Source of the DNA: Paraflavitalea soli
GTDB lineage: Bacteria > Bacteroidota > Bacteroidia > Chitinophagales > Chitinophagaceae
Assembly (NCBI RefSeq): GCF_003555545.1
Contig: NZ_CP032157.1
Span: 3,600,546 to 3,664,545 of the forward strand
Direction: 5' to 3'
DNA: 64,000 bases
In this document: positions 19,100-29,753 of the stretch, piece after piece
How the letters are laid out: each line of letters starts with the position of its first letter
How positions within the stretch are numbered: the stretch's first letter is position 1
Position numbers and translations under genes: made by a program
Notes under the pieces: generated by a model
What the model saw: only the letters and a program-made list of their open reading frames with translations
What the model was told of the DNA's origin: nothing
The model's database searches: none

Positions 19100-21538
19100 G
19101 TGTTCAGAAACTACTTCAAGATCGCCTGGCGCAACCTGCTAAAGCACAAAGCCTTTTCCTTTATCAATATCTTTGGCCTCTCGGCAGGCCTTACCTGCTT
19201 TTTGCTCATTGCCCTTTTCCTGGTCGATGAGCTCACCTTTGATGGGTTTCACACCCAGGCAGGCTCTTTGTACCGTGTAGTGGAAAAATTCACCACCGCA
19301 ACCGGTAAGGAAAGGACAGCCGGCTCTGTATCTTTCAACACATCGGCGATTGTACTGAAGGACATGCCCGAAGTAGCGGCCACTTCCCGCCTCACCACAT
19401 TTGGCAGGGTCAATGTAAGTGCAGAGAACAATACCACTGTTTTCTACAATGATTACACCACCGCCAATGAGACCTTCTTTCACCTGTTCGATTTCCCCCT
19501 GCTGCAAGGCACACGGGAAGCATTGAAGGAACCATTTACGGCAGCTGTAACCGATAAAATGGCCATGAAGCTTTTTGGCCGCCAGGATGTTTTGGGAAGG
19601 ACCATCAGGGTGGAAGATGATAGTTTACCGTACCGCATTACCGCCGTAGTTAAGATCCCCGGTAATTCCCATATCCAATTTAATGTGCTGTTTTCCGAGG
19701 CCACCAGTTTCTCTAACCCCCGGTTTAGAGAATTTTCGTCCAGCGATTGGACCTCTACCCTGTTTACCACCTACGTATTGTTGAAAGACAACAAAACGGC
19801 CAACAGTACAGCAGCCAGGATGGGTACCCTGGTAATGAAGAACAGACCCGCCTCTGCCGATACGAGGAAAAGTACCTTTAGTCTTCAGCCATTAAAGCAG
19901 ATACATTTCTATCCCGATGGCCAGGATAACGAAAGAGCCCAAAGTGGTATCATGCACCTGTACGTATTTGGCATCGTAGCTCTTTTTGTACTGTTCATTG
20001 CCTGCATCAATTATATGAACCTGACAACCGCCCGCTTTGCCGGCAGGTCGAAGGAGATTGCCGTACGCAAAGTGGCTGGCGCTATGCGCAATAGCCTCAT
20101 CGTTCAATTCCTGGCCGAAGCATTGCTTATTACCGTCATTGCGCTTTTCATAGCACTTGCTGCCGTGCAAATGCTGATGCCTGGCTTCAATGCCTTCACC
20201 GGTAAAGAACTGTCATTAGACTGGCATAGCGATTACCGTATCTGGTTGGGTGTATTGTCTGTCACAGCATTGGCAGCCCTGATGGCAGGCATCTACCCTG
20301 CCCTCTTCCAATCGGGATTAAGACCATTACAGCTACTTAAAAACAAACTGAAGCTGAGCCATGGACATCTTTCTTTTCGAAGGGTGCTTGTAATCTTCCA
20401 GTTCTCCATTTCCATTATTATGATGGTAGCTACCATCATCGTCTTCCAACAGTTGAAATACGTTGACGGAAAAGACATGGGCTTCAATAAAGAACAACTG
20501 GTAGTGGTTGATATCAATAGCGCCAATGTACGCCGCGCTGCCACCACCATCAAAAACGAATATGCCCGCTTAGCCAACGTAAAAAATGTAACCGTCACTT
20601 CCCGTGTACCAGGCGAATGGAAATCCATTCCCCAGATAAAAGTCAGCACTGCCGCTAATCCAGCTTCCATGCAGGACATGTATTATATAGCCGCCGATGA
20701 CCAGTTCCTGAACACCTTTCAGATAAAACTCCTCAGTGGCAGGAACTTCTTACCCGGTAATGAGCTGGCCGATTCACAATACGTACTCATCAATGCCACA
20801 GCTGCAAAATCCCTCAACATCAGCCAGCCTTCCGAACAACTTATTGAGATACCTGCAGCCCTGTTTGGTGATGGCCTCAATACCTATGACACTCCACTGC
20901 GTGTTCGTGTAATAGGTATTGTAAACGACTTTAACTTCCAGTCTCTCCGCGAAAAAATTGCCCCCATGGTCATTGGCAGTCCGCGCCTGCGTGTACACCG
21001 TATTGATTATTTCACCGCAAGGGTGAATCCCGTCAATATGGCCGAGACACTCAAACAAATGGAAGGCATTTTACATTCCATTGATGCCACCCACCTGTTT
21101 GAATATAACTTCCTCGACAAACAGTGGGACCTGTTTTACCAGGAAGACAAGAAACGGGAAGTCATCTTCCTGTCCGTAGCCTTTATGACCATTCTTATTG
21201 CTTGTCTTGGTTTATTTGGTCTGGCTACGTATGCGGCCGAACAACGCATCAAGGAAATAGGCATCCGCAAAGTATTGGGTGCAAGCGTTAGCAGCATCAT
21301 CTCCATGCTTTCCAAAGATTTCCTGAAGCTGGTGCTGGTAGCTGCCGTGATCGCCTTTCCCATTGCCGCATGGGCCATGCACCAATGGTTGCAGGACTTC
21401 GCCTACCAGGTAGGACTTCAATGGTGGGTATTCCTGGTGGCCGGCGGCGCAGCCTTGTTCATCGCTTTATTTACCGTGAGCTTCCAGGCTATTAAAGCAG
21501 CCTTGTCCAATCCGGTGAAGAGCTTGAGAAGTGAATAG
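19100..21538 (+). CDS. FtsX/MacB-type ABC transporter permease (812 aa), GTG start
   Basis: The GTG at 19,100 is the start that yields the family N-terminus (M)FRNYFKIAWRNLLKHK. It lies 22 bp after the stop of the solenoid protein gene. The first signature is divergent, KEIAVRKVAGAM (318), and the second is KEIGIRKVLGAS (718). The tail is NPVKSLRSE. The second periplasmic domain is slightly longer than average around residues 590-610. Palindrome R3 follows its stop codon. Confidence 0.94.
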   Translation: MFRNYFKIAWRNLLKHKAFSFINIFGLSAGLTCFLLIALFLVDELTFDGFHTQAGSLYRVVEKFTTATGKERTAGSVSFNTSAIVLKDMPEVAATSRLTTFGRVNVSAENNTTVFYNDYTTANETFFHLFDFPLLQGTREALKEPFTAAVTDKMAMKLFGRQDVLGRTIRVEDDSLPYRITAVVKIPGNSHIQFNVLFSEATSFSNPRFREFSSSDWTSTLFTTYVLLKDNKTANSTAARMGTLVMKNRPASADTRKSTFSLQPLKQIHFYPDGQDNERAQSGIMHLYVFGIVALFVLFIACINYMNLTTARFAGRSKEIAVRKVAGAMRNSLIVQFLAEALLITVIALFIALAAVQMLMPGFNAFTGKELSLDWHSDYRIWLGVLSVTALAALMAGIYPALFQSGLRPLQLLKNKLKLSHGHLSFRRVLVIFQFSISIIMMVATIIVFQQLKYVDGKDMGFNKEQLVVVDINSANVRRAATTIKNEYARLANVKNVTVTSRVPGEWKSIPQIKVSTAANPASMQDMYYIAADDQFLNTFQIKLLSGRNFLPGNELADSQYVLINATAAKSLNISQPSEQLIEIPAALFGDGLNTYDTPLRVRVIGIVNDFNFQSLREKIAPMVIGSPRLRVHRIDYFTARVNPVNMAETLKQMEGILHSIDATHLFEYNFLDKQWDLFYQEDKKREVIFLSVAFMTILIACLGLFGLATYAAEQRIKEIGIRKVLGASVSSIISMLSKDFLKLVLVAAVIAFPIAAWAMHQWLQDFAYQVGLQWWVFLVAGGAALFIALFTVSFQAIKAALSNPVKSLRSE

Positions 21539-21543
21539 AATAC

Positions 21544-21630
21544 AGCCGTGAGCTTTGAGCTGCGAGTTAAATACAATTGGGTACATTCAAAGCGAAGGGC
21601 CCGAAGCTTGCAGCTCGAGGCTCGTAGCTT
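21544..21630 (+). repeat. Heptad palindrome R3, most diverged copy
   Basis: The left arm has three recognisable heptads (GCCGTG, AGCTTTG, AGCTGCG), then AGTTAAATACAA, where the otherwise constant GCTAAATACA has one change. The right arm contains AGCTTGC, AGCTCGA, GGCTCGT and AGCT. It begins 6 bp after a permease stop codon, as in R1. Confidence 0.8.
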
Positions 21631-21690
21631 CTGACTCAATAGTTACACCTGACAGAGAATATTAGTTTTGACTAAAAACAAATCCTGATC

Positions 21691-24072
21691 ATGTTTAAGA
21701 ACTATTTCAAAACCGCCTGGCGCAACCTGTTTCGCCAAAAGACTTACAGTTTACTCAACCTGTTTGGATTGGCCATTGGAATATCCTGCGGGCTCCTGCT
21801 CACCCTTCATATCAAAGAAGAGTTGAGCTATGAGAAAAGCTTTCCCAAACATGACCGTATATACCGGGTTGTCAATGATGAATGGTCCAAGTCTTCCCCT
21901 CCCCTGGCAGGCGAAATGATGAAGTATTTCCCGGAGATCAAAAGTATCACCCGCTTTTCCGACAGGGGCAGATCCGTTGTAAGCGCAGGCCCCAATGTGC
22001 AGGGCGAAAGCAAAGGATATTTTGCCGATTCATCCGTGGTCGATGTGTTTGATCTCAAAGCAGTAGCCGGTAAGCCTGTAGAAGCCCTCAGCGAACCCAA
22101 TGCCATCGTGGTTACCCGCAGCATGGCCAAACAATATTTTGGCAACAAAGACCCCCTGAACCAAAAACTGGTATTCAACGATAAAGAAGAGATGTGGGTG
22201 AAAGCCGTCATAGAAGATTTCCCCTCCAACAGCCATATTCAATTTGATTACCTGGCTTCCATGTCCACCTTTTACAAAAACGCGTCACCCGACTGGACTG
22301 GCAACCGCGGCTGGATGTTTGGCTGGACCTATGTGGCCTTTAAAGAAGACCAGAACCTTGTGAAGGCCGACGCAAAGCTGAAGGAATTTTACATGAAGTA
22401 CTATGCAGGCTGGGGTACCGCAGAAGAAATACGGCCTGAAGCACAAAAATGGCGCTTTCAACCATTGACTGATATCCACCTCCATTCCAATCTGATCCAG
22501 GAAATGGGTCCCAACAGCAGCATCATTTACATCTACATCTTTATAGGCGTGGAAGTGCTCATACTCCTGATTGCCTGCGTAAACTTTATCAACCTCTTCA
22601 CTACCCAGGCCCTGAAAAGGATCAAAGAGATAGGCATCCGCAAAATACTGGGCGCCGGCAAAGGGCAGTTGGTACTCCAGTTCATGGGCGAAGCATTTAT
22701 GCTGACCTGCCTCGGCGCCCTGCTGGCCATTTGCCTCTACCAACTGGCCATACCCTTCTACAACAATATTACCGGCAAAGATGTATCGATGTGGGAGTTG
22801 TTCAGGCCCGTCAATATGATGATCATCGTTGGCATGGTGCTTTTGGTAGGTATATTATCTGGACTATTCCCTGCTTTATACATTACACAATTTGATGCTG
22901 CCGGTTCTTTAAAATCCAACAAACTGCCCAGGTCATCTGCCTCCCTCGTACGCAAGGGCCTCGTGGTATTCCAGTTTGTGGTATCCGGCCTGCTGATCAT
23001 TTCCACCATACTCATTTACCAGCAAATGAAATTGTTCCATGACAAAGAACTTGGGTTCGATCGCAACAATGTGATCGTTGCCAGACTCTATGGTAATCTT
23101 CAGGAACAAGCTGTAAAACATTCCGAAGCAGTGGAGCAGGCCTTACTGAAAAACCCTGATGTACTGGGCATCGCCAAAGCTTCCAATGTGATCGGCGATG
23201 GGTTGAGCGTAGAAAACATTACCCCCCTCAATCCCGATCCACAAAAACAATACCCCTCTTCACAATTCATGCGGGTTGATGAACACTACCTGGATGTAAT
23301 GAATATTACCCTGAAAAGTGGCCGTAATTTCTCCCGTGCTTTCAACGACTCAGGTTCATTTATCGTCAATGAGAGAGCCGCCGCTTTGCTGGGCTTTAAA
23401 GACCCCATAGGTGCCGCCGTCGTCAACAATGTAATGGGTGTGCAGGGAAAGATCGTAGGCGTGGTGAAAGATTTTCATTTTGCATCCCTCCACCACCAGG
23501 TAGAGCCCCTGGTACTGGAGTACAAACCCGAGTGGACGGGTAGTATGTTTATCAAAATAAAACCAGGCAATCCAGCTGCCACCATCAGCTTCCTGGAATC
23601 GACATTTAAAAAACTGGCGCCCAATTCCATGTTCAGTTATGGCTTTCTCGACGACAAAATATCCGGACTGTACAAGAAGGAAAATAACATGAGCACCATC
23701 TTGAAGGTCTTTGCAGTACTCGCCATCCTGATCTCCTGCCTCGGCCTGTTTGGATTGACAGCCTATGCTGCGGAAGTACGCACCAAAGAGATCGGTATCC
23801 GTAAGGTGATCGGCGCCAGCATGGCCAATCTCCTCGGTCTGCTATCCAAAGACTTTGTGCTCCTGGTATTGGCAGGCAACCTGATCGCCTGGCCCATTGC
23901 CTGGTATGTCGCCAATAAATGGTTGCAGGAATTCACGTACAAGATCCATATCAGCTGGACCGTCTTCCTGCTGTCGGCCATCGTTACCCTGGCCATCGCC
24001 GTCCTGACCATTGGCTACCATTGTATCAGAACCGCGACAGCCAATCCTGTGAAGAGCCTGAGAAGTGAATAG
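21691..24072 (+). CDS. FtsX/MacB-type ABC transporter permease (793 aa)
   Basis: This double-MacB permease begins MFKNYFKTAWRNLFRQK. Its signatures are KEIGIRKILGAG (312) and KEIGIRKVIGAS (699), and the tail is NPVKSLRSE. The end of the first periplasmic domain carries HLHSNLIQEMGPNSSIIYIYIF, similar to the matching position in the permease at 3078, which suggests these two are closer relatives. It follows R3, and the next permease starts 36 bp after its stop. Confidence 0.95.
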   Translation: MFKNYFKTAWRNLFRQKTYSLLNLFGLAIGISCGLLLTLHIKEELSYEKSFPKHDRIYRVVNDEWSKSSPPLAGEMMKYFPEIKSITRFSDRGRSVVSAGPNVQGESKGYFADSSVVDVFDLKAVAGKPVEALSEPNAIVVTRSMAKQYFGNKDPLNQKLVFNDKEEMWVKAVIEDFPSNSHIQFDYLASMSTFYKNASPDWTGNRGWMFGWTYVAFKEDQNLVKADAKLKEFYMKYYAGWGTAEEIRPEAQKWRFQPLTDIHLHSNLIQEMGPNSSIIYIYIFIGVEVLILLIACVNFINLFTTQALKRIKEIGIRKILGAGKGQLVLQFMGEAFMLTCLGALLAICLYQLAIPFYNNITGKDVSMWELFRPVNMMIIVGMVLLVGILSGLFPALYITQFDAAGSLKSNKLPRSSASLVRKGLVVFQFVVSGLLIISTILIYQQMKLFHDKELGFDRNNVIVARLYGNLQEQAVKHSEAVEQALLKNPDVLGIAKASNVIGDGLSVENITPLNPDPQKQYPSSQFMRVDEHYLDVMNITLKSGRNFSRAFNDSGSFIVNERAAALLGFKDPIGAAVVNNVMGVQGKIVGVVKDFHFASLHHQVEPLVLEYKPEWTGSMFIKIKPGNPAATISFLESTFKKLAPNSMFSYGFLDDKISGLYKKENNMSTILKVFAVLAILISCLGLFGLTAYAAEVRTKEIGIRKVIGASMANLLGLLSKDFVLLVLAGNLIAWPIAWYVANKWLQEFTYKIHISWTVFLLSAIVTLAIAVLTIGYHCIRTATANPVKSLRSE

Positions 24073-24108
24073 AATAATTAATTCGAACATTGTAACAACG
24101 CCCTCATC

Positions 24109-26553
24109 ATGATACTGAACTACCTCAAGATCGCTATCCGCAGCCTGCGCAAACGTCAGGGACATACTTTCCTGAACATTGCTGGCCTTACCATTGGCAT
24201 GACCTGCTGTCTCCTCATCTTCCATTACGTATCTTATGAAAAAAGCTACGATGATTTTAATAAGGAGGCCAATGATATTGTGCGTTTGCGCATCGATAGC
24301 TATAGCAAAGGAAACCTGCGCTGGAAATCTGCGACCGTATACCCGGCCATTGCGCCCACGATGAAAAAAGACTTCCCTGAAGTACAGGATTTCTGCCGGC
24401 TCATAGATGCTAATTTCCTCATCACCAATGAGGCTACCCAGGCAAAGTTTAAAGAAACCAAGGGCTATTTTGCCGATCCATCTACCTTGAAAATGTTCAA
24501 TATATCCTTAGTCCAGGGCAATCCGGCCACCGCCCTCACCGGCCCCGATAAGCTGATCATCTCTCAAAGCCTGGCCACCAAATACTTTGGGACGCCCAAT
24601 GCACTGGGCAGGCAATTAAACATACGTTTTGACGGTAATCCCCAGAACTATGAAATTACCGGTGTATTCAAAGACTATCCATCCAATTCTCACCTCGATA
24701 TCCAGTACCTCGCATCCTATGATGCCTTTAAGAAGGTTATATTAACTGTCTGGCACGATAACAGCAACCCCGCTGATAATGCCTGGGGATGGTACGATTT
24801 CTACGCCTATATCCAATTGAGGCCCGGCACTGATAAGGATAAGTTCGCTGCCAAAATTCCCGCCTTCAGCGACAAGTACATGAACAAGACAGAGTGGGCG
24901 CTGAAGAATAATTTTAAAACGGAAATACATATGATGCCCCTGAAGGACATTCACCTGTATTCCAACTTCAACCAGGAAGCTGAAGTGAATGGCAACGGCC
25001 AGGCCGTGGGATTCCTGTTCCTGGTAGCCATATTCATCATTGGTATTGCCTGGATCAATTATATCAACCTTGCTACTGCCCGTTCAGTAGAGCGCGCCCG
25101 GGAAGTAGGTGTTCGAAAAGTGTTGGGCGCGTTGCGTACCGATCTGATCAAACAATTCCTGACCGAAAGCCTGTTGCTCAACTTTTTTGCATTGGCCCTT
25201 TCTATAGGTATTTTCTTCCTGCTCGTTTCGCCGTTCGATCAGTTTACCGGTCACCCGGCTACCCATATCTCTTTGTCACCACATTACTGGCGCCTGTTTA
25301 CCATCCTGTTTTTGGCAGGCACTTTATTGTCTGGTATGTATCCCGCTTTTGTATTGTCCGGCTTCCAGCCCATTAAGGTATTGAAAGGCATGTTTAAGAA
25401 TTCAACCAGTGGGCTGCTGCTGCGCAAAGGCCTGATCGTATTGCAGTTTACCACTTCCGTGGTTCTGATCGCAGGCACCATCATCGTATACAGGCAGGTA
25501 AGCTTTATGCGCGACCAAAAGCTGGGCGCCAATATTGATCAGACATTGGTACTGGAAGGTGCCGTATCCCCCACAGATTCTACCTACCAGGGGACCTTCC
25601 AGCCTTTCAAGACCGATATCTTGCAATTAAGCGGTGTAAAGAACCTGGCTGCTTCCACCAATGTGATGGGCCAGGAAATTTACTGGACCAATACCTATAA
25701 GCAGGTGGATGGAGAAAACCAAACCGGCATTACTCTATACAATTTGGGGGTGGATTATGATTTCATATCCCTGTTTGATATGAAATTGAAAGCCGGCAGG
25801 CCTTTCTCCACCGATTTTGGCACCGAAAAAAAGAATGTACTCCTCAATGAAAAGGCCGTTGCCATACTGGGTTTTCCCAGCGTGGCCGCTGCCATCGGCA
25901 AAAAGATCAACAGCGGAAGGGATACCAATACCGTGGTGGGTGTGCTGGCCGATTATCACCAGCAGGGATTGCAGAAAGCTATTGAACCCATGATATTCCG
26001 GTGCTCGCCCAATATCAGGAGTTACTATTCCATCAAGGTAGCCTCCGGCAAGGTGCCTGCTACCATTGCAGCGATCAAACAAACCTGGGACAGATATTTC
26101 CCGGCCGATCCGTTCAACTACACCTTCCTGGATGAAACGTTTAGTGAACAATACAAGGCCGATATTCTCTTTGGAAAAGTGTTTGGCATATTTGCCTTTC
26201 TTGCTATCCTGATTGCCTGTTTTGGCTTGTTGGGTTTATCTGCCTACAATGTTATTCAACGCACCAAGGAGATCGGTATTCGTAAAGTGCTGGGAGCTTC
26301 TGCACAAAGCATCCTGCTGCTCTTGTCCAGGGACTTTATGAAACTGATCATAGTGGCCCTGGTGCTGGCCATTCCTGTTGGTTGGTACATTATGCACCAG
26401 TGGTTGCAGGATTTTGCCTATCGCATACATATTGGCTGGTGGATATTTGCCGTTGCCGGGGTCCTGGCGCTGCTCATTGCCCTGCTCACCATTGTATTGC
26501 AGGCTGCAAAGGCCGTAGTGGTCAATCCCGTGAAGAGTCTGAGAAGTGAGTAA
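24109..26553 (+). CDS. FtsX/MacB-type ABC transporter permease (814 aa)
   Basis: This double-MacB permease has a more diverged N-terminus (MILNYLKIAIRSLRKRQ). Its signatures are REVGVRKVLGAL (331) and KEIGIRKVLGAS (720), and the tail is NPVKSLRSE. The first periplasmic domain is enlarged by roughly 15 residues. The 36-bp spacing from the preceding gene suggests an operon. Palindrome R4 begins 6 bp after the stop. Confidence 0.95.
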   Translation: MILNYLKIAIRSLRKRQGHTFLNIAGLTIGMTCCLLIFHYVSYEKSYDDFNKEANDIVRLRIDSYSKGNLRWKSATVYPAIAPTMKKDFPEVQDFCRLIDANFLITNEATQAKFKETKGYFADPSTLKMFNISLVQGNPATALTGPDKLIISQSLATKYFGTPNALGRQLNIRFDGNPQNYEITGVFKDYPSNSHLDIQYLASYDAFKKVILTVWHDNSNPADNAWGWYDFYAYIQLRPGTDKDKFAAKIPAFSDKYMNKTEWALKNNFKTEIHMMPLKDIHLYSNFNQEAEVNGNGQAVGFLFLVAIFIIGIAWINYINLATARSVERAREVGVRKVLGALRTDLIKQFLTESLLLNFFALALSIGIFFLLVSPFDQFTGHPATHISLSPHYWRLFTILFLAGTLLSGMYPAFVLSGFQPIKVLKGMFKNSTSGLLLRKGLIVLQFTTSVVLIAGTIIVYRQVSFMRDQKLGANIDQTLVLEGAVSPTDSTYQGTFQPFKTDILQLSGVKNLAASTNVMGQEIYWTNTYKQVDGENQTGITLYNLGVDYDFISLFDMKLKAGRPFSTDFGTEKKNVLLNEKAVAILGFPSVAAAIGKKINSGRDTNTVVGVLADYHQQGLQKAIEPMIFRCSPNIRSYYSIKVASGKVPATIAAIKQTWDRYFPADPFNYTFLDETFSEQYKADILFGKVFGIFAFLAILIACFGLLGLSAYNVIQRTKEIGIRKVLGASAQSILLLLSRDFMKLIIVALVLAIPVGWYIMHQWLQDFAYRIHIGWWIFAVAGVLALLIALLTIVLQAAKAVVVNPVKSLRSE

Positions 26554-26559
26554 ATGAAA

Positions 26560-26652
26560 GCAGCGAGCTGTGAGCTACGAGCGGCGAGCTAAATACAATA
26601 AAGTAAGCTCAAAGCAGAAGGCTCTCAGCTCATAGCTCGTGGCTCGTAGCTT
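26560..26652 (+). repeat. Heptad palindrome R4
   Basis: It has left heptads AGCAGCG, AGCTGTG, AGCTACG, AGCGGCG, then AGCTAAATACAA, and right heptads GGCTCTC, AGCTCAT, AGCTCGT, GGCTCGT, AGCT. It lacks the nested loop hairpin of R2 and R6. It is in the same orientation as the other copies relative to transcription. Confidence 0.85.
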
Positions 26653-26713
26653 TGGGGTTCAGTGGTTAAACTCGACAAAGAATATAAGTTTTGAAAATAA
26701 ATGAATCATTCTT

Positions 26714-29110
26714 ATGATTAAGAACTTCATCCTGCTTGCCTGGAGAAACCTTGTAAAGCACAAGACCTTCTCCTTTATCAATATACTGGGACTTTCCGCA
26801 GGTATTGCTTTTGTGTTCCTGATCGGGGCCTATGTATGGGGCGAGTTGCGCGTGAACGATTCTATCCATGATAACGACCGGGTGTTCATGCTGCAAAGCA
26901 AATGGAAGAAAGGCGGAAGCGGGGACATTACCACCCCCGCCCCGATGGCCCAGGCGCTCAAAGAAAACTTTCCCGACCTGGTGGAAGATTATTATCACCA
27001 TGATGGCATCACCTCTATTGTTTCCAAAGGCAACAAATACTTTAGAGAAGGGCTACAGCCCGGCGATGCCAGTTTTCTCTCCATCACAGGTTTCCCCCTG
27101 TTATACGGCAATGCGCGCACAGCCCTCAATAACCCCAATTCAATGGTGATCACGGCTGCCAAAGCCCGCAAGTACTTTGGCAGAACAGATGTATTGAACG
27201 AGACCCTCACCCTGCAATCTTTTGCGGGCGGTGGTAAACAGGACTTCATAATAACAGGAGTATTGAAAGACCTGCCTTTTAATACCATCACCAACTTTAC
27301 CAATACATCCAACGAAATCTTTTTACCCGTAGAAAGCCTACGCTTCTTTGGCAGGTACGATAGCTTTCAATCATGGCAAAACACAGCCATTATCAACTAC
27401 GTGAAACTCAAAGCAGGCATTAAGCCATCCGATCTGCAGCAGCCTATGCAGCAGCTGCTGAAACTACATGCACCTGCAGACATGGCCGCCGACCTGCAGT
27501 TGAAATTGGCGCCACTGAATGAATATTATCTGCAACGGGATAATGGCCTTGCCCGCCGGATGGTGTATACACTATCATTGATAGCCCTCTTTATCCTGCT
27601 CATGGCGGTGATCAACTTTATCAACATCACTATCGGCAATTCGGCTACCCGGCTTAAGGAGATTGGCGTACGCAAAGTAATGGGCGGCACCCGGAACCAG
27701 CTCATCCTCCAGTTCCTGACAGAGTCAGTCATATTGGCCACCCTAAGTGTCGTACTGGCGCTTGCCGTCTACCAATGTGCGATCCCGTTTGCCGGCAAAA
27801 TGCTGGGCAAACCGCTCCCCTCACTCACTACACTGCCTGTACCCTTTATTGCTGTACCTATACTGATGTCTCTGTTGATCGGCGCGTTGGCAGGGCTGTA
27901 TCCTGCATTTATACTTTCTTTACAACCATCTGTCGACTCCCTGAAAGGAAAGCTGAAGACCATCAAAGAAAAAGTGGTCTTTCGTCGTTCGCTCATCGCG
28001 CTGCAATTCACAACAGCCATTGTCGTTTTTGTAGGTGCGGTCATTATCGATAAACAGATCGCCTTTTCTTTCAATAGCGGCCTTGGTTATGATAAAGAAC
28101 AGGTGATCACGGCGGCCGTACCCCGCGACTGGACTGTAGCCGGCGTACAGCATATGGAAATGGTGCGCAACGAGATAACCACGCTGCCTGCCATTGCTGC
28201 TGCCAGTCTCTCTTTTGAGATACCCGATGGAAGGAACGGTGGTGGCGGTAAGTTGTATAAAGAAGCAGCAGATTCCAGTCAGGCCGTCAATGCTACCGGC
28301 CTAACCACAGACAACCAATATACTGCCGCTTATGGTATGAAAATGGTAGCCGGTCAATACCTCGATACCGATTCAACTGCTATAGTGATCAACGAAACGG
28401 CTGTGAAAGCCCTTGGTTGGAAAGATGCCCATAGCGCCGTGGGACAGCCCATTAAAATAATGGGCAATCCCCAAACCTTTACCATTGCAGGCGTGATCAA
28501 AGATTTTCATTTCGAAAGTAAACATGCCGCTATTGTCCCTCTCTATATTCTCCATGTAAAAAATACCCTCGCCTATCGCTACCTGTCCTTTAAGGTAAAG
28601 CCAGGTAACCTGTCACAAACGATTGCTGCCCTGGAAAGCAAATGGGCTACCGTATTGCCGGGAGCGCCGTTTGATTATAAGTTTCAGGATGATACGCTCA
28701 CCTATATGTACCGTTCAGAGATACAACTAAAAAAAGCGGCACAAACCGCTACCCTGCTGGCCCTGCTCATTGTATTACTGGGTGTGTTGGGCATTGTAAC
28801 CCTGAGTATTACCCGGCGCATGAAGGAAGTAGGCATCCGTAAGGTATTGGGCGCTTCCGGTCTTCAGATCATTGCCCTGTTCCTGAAAGAGTTTGCCTGG
28901 ATGATCCTGCTCGCCAATATCATTGCCTGGCCCCTGGCGTATATAGCCCTGGAAAAATGGCTCGATAATTTTGTGTACCGTATTCATATCAACTGGATAC
29001 CGTTCTTCACCGTAGCGGCCGTTGTAGCAGGCCTCATTGCCGTGATCGTTACCATACAAACCATTGTCAGGGCCCTCACCAATCCGATCAGGAATTTGCG
29101 GAGTGAATAA
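26714..29110 (+). CDS. FtsX/MacB-type ABC transporter permease (798 aa), last before the interruption
   Basis: This double-MacB permease begins MIKNFILLAWRNLVKHK. Its signatures are KEIGVRKVMGGT (315) and KEVGIRKVLGAS (704), and the tail is NPIRNLRSE, the most divergent tail in the array. The region before segment 6 reads FDYKFQDDTLTYMY, with Gln replacing the usual Leu of FLD. It is the last permease before a 3.5-kb block of unrelated genes and is not followed by a heptad palindrome. Confidence 0.95.
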   Translation: MIKNFILLAWRNLVKHKTFSFINILGLSAGIAFVFLIGAYVWGELRVNDSIHDNDRVFMLQSKWKKGGSGDITTPAPMAQALKENFPDLVEDYYHHDGITSIVSKGNKYFREGLQPGDASFLSITGFPLLYGNARTALNNPNSMVITAAKARKYFGRTDVLNETLTLQSFAGGGKQDFIITGVLKDLPFNTITNFTNTSNEIFLPVESLRFFGRYDSFQSWQNTAIINYVKLKAGIKPSDLQQPMQQLLKLHAPADMAADLQLKLAPLNEYYLQRDNGLARRMVYTLSLIALFILLMAVINFINITIGNSATRLKEIGVRKVMGGTRNQLILQFLTESVILATLSVVLALAVYQCAIPFAGKMLGKPLPSLTTLPVPFIAVPILMSLLIGALAGLYPAFILSLQPSVDSLKGKLKTIKEKVVFRRSLIALQFTTAIVVFVGAVIIDKQIAFSFNSGLGYDKEQVITAAVPRDWTVAGVQHMEMVRNEITTLPAIAAASLSFEIPDGRNGGGGKLYKEAADSSQAVNATGLTTDNQYTAAYGMKMVAGQYLDTDSTAIVINETAVKALGWKDAHSAVGQPIKIMGNPQTFTIAGVIKDFHFESKHAAIVPLYILHVKNTLAYRYLSFKVKPGNLSQTIAALESKWATVLPGAPFDYKFQDDTLTYMYRSEIQLKKAAQTATLLALLIVLLGVLGIVTLSITRRMKEVGIRKVLGASGLQIIALFLKEFAWMILLANIIAWPLAYIALEKWLDNFVYRIHINWIPFFTVAAVVAGLIAVIVTIQTIVRALTNPIRNLRSE

Positions 29111-29123
29111 ATGAGAAAAGGAT

Positions 29124-29154
29124 TTTGGCTTGCCGGAAATTCTACCTATTTTTC
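29124..29154 (+). promoter_or_regulatory. Candidate Bacteroidota promoter (-33/-7)
   Basis: TTTG at 29,124-29,127 is followed after 19 bp by TATTTTTC at 29,147-29,154. This matches the Bacteroidota -33 TTTG and -7 TAnnTTTG pattern at all but one position. Transcription would begin near 29,161, about 22 bases before the ATG of the next gene. Confidence 0.5.
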
Positions 29155-29182
29155 ACGAATCACCACCCTTACCTGATCACTA

Positions 29183-29734
29183 ATGGATGTGCATTTCTCC
29201 AAAGAACCGAACGTTAATTACATGAACGCATACTACAATGTATACAGTCTCTTCGTAAACGAAAGCCTATTAGGTAAGTTCTACTATTCTTCAAAGAAAT
29301 GTTCCTTCAGTTTTGATAAGATTTCCGTCAGGATCGACACCACTCACAGGTTCTTTCGCAAACCCAAAGTAGTGATCACCGACAACATATCCAACATGGT
29401 ATTGGGGCATTATGAATTAACCAATTGGACCATATTTAACGGATACCGCCATAAGTTGCATCTCCATGATGAGATACATTCCTTCAAAAGACACCGTCCG
29501 GACGGATATTCACTGTTTGGCAAAATTACCTGGGGGAGATACAAATTCACCCTTACCAATAACACAGAAGAAATCACCTATACTTTCCAGATCAGGTATC
29601 CCCTTTTTAGCCTTGGCAATATTGGCCCCTCACTGCCATTCGAAGGCTCCATTAAATTCAACAGCAACAATAAAATGGCTCTCTTCGCCGGCTTGTACCT
29701 GATCGAAACAGCCCTGGAAAACCTGAGTGACTAA
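29183..29734 (+). CDS. Hypothetical protein, 183 aa
   Basis: I do not recognise this protein. It has no signal peptide or membrane segment and is rich in aromatic and basic residues with alternating beta-type hydrophobicity (for example SLFGKITWGRYKFTLTNN). This loosely recalls tubby/LURP-type lipid-associated beta folds, but the resemblance is not strong enough for a call. The ATG at 29,183 suits the candidate promoter just upstream; an in-frame ATG at 29,222 is an alternative start. It sits in the block interrupting the permease array and converges on the gene at 29,754, with 19 bp between the stops. Confidence 0.7.
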   Translation: MDVHFSKEPNVNYMNAYYNVYSLFVNESLLGKFYYSSKKCSFSFDKISVRIDTTHRFFRKPKVVITDNISNMVLGHYELTNWTIFNGYRHKLHLHDEIHSFKRHRPDGYSLFGKITWGRYKFTLTNNTEEITYTFQIRYPLFSLGNIGPSLPFEGSIKFNSNNKMALFAGLYLIETALENLSD

Positions 29735-29753
29735 GCCCATAACGGCAGCAAAC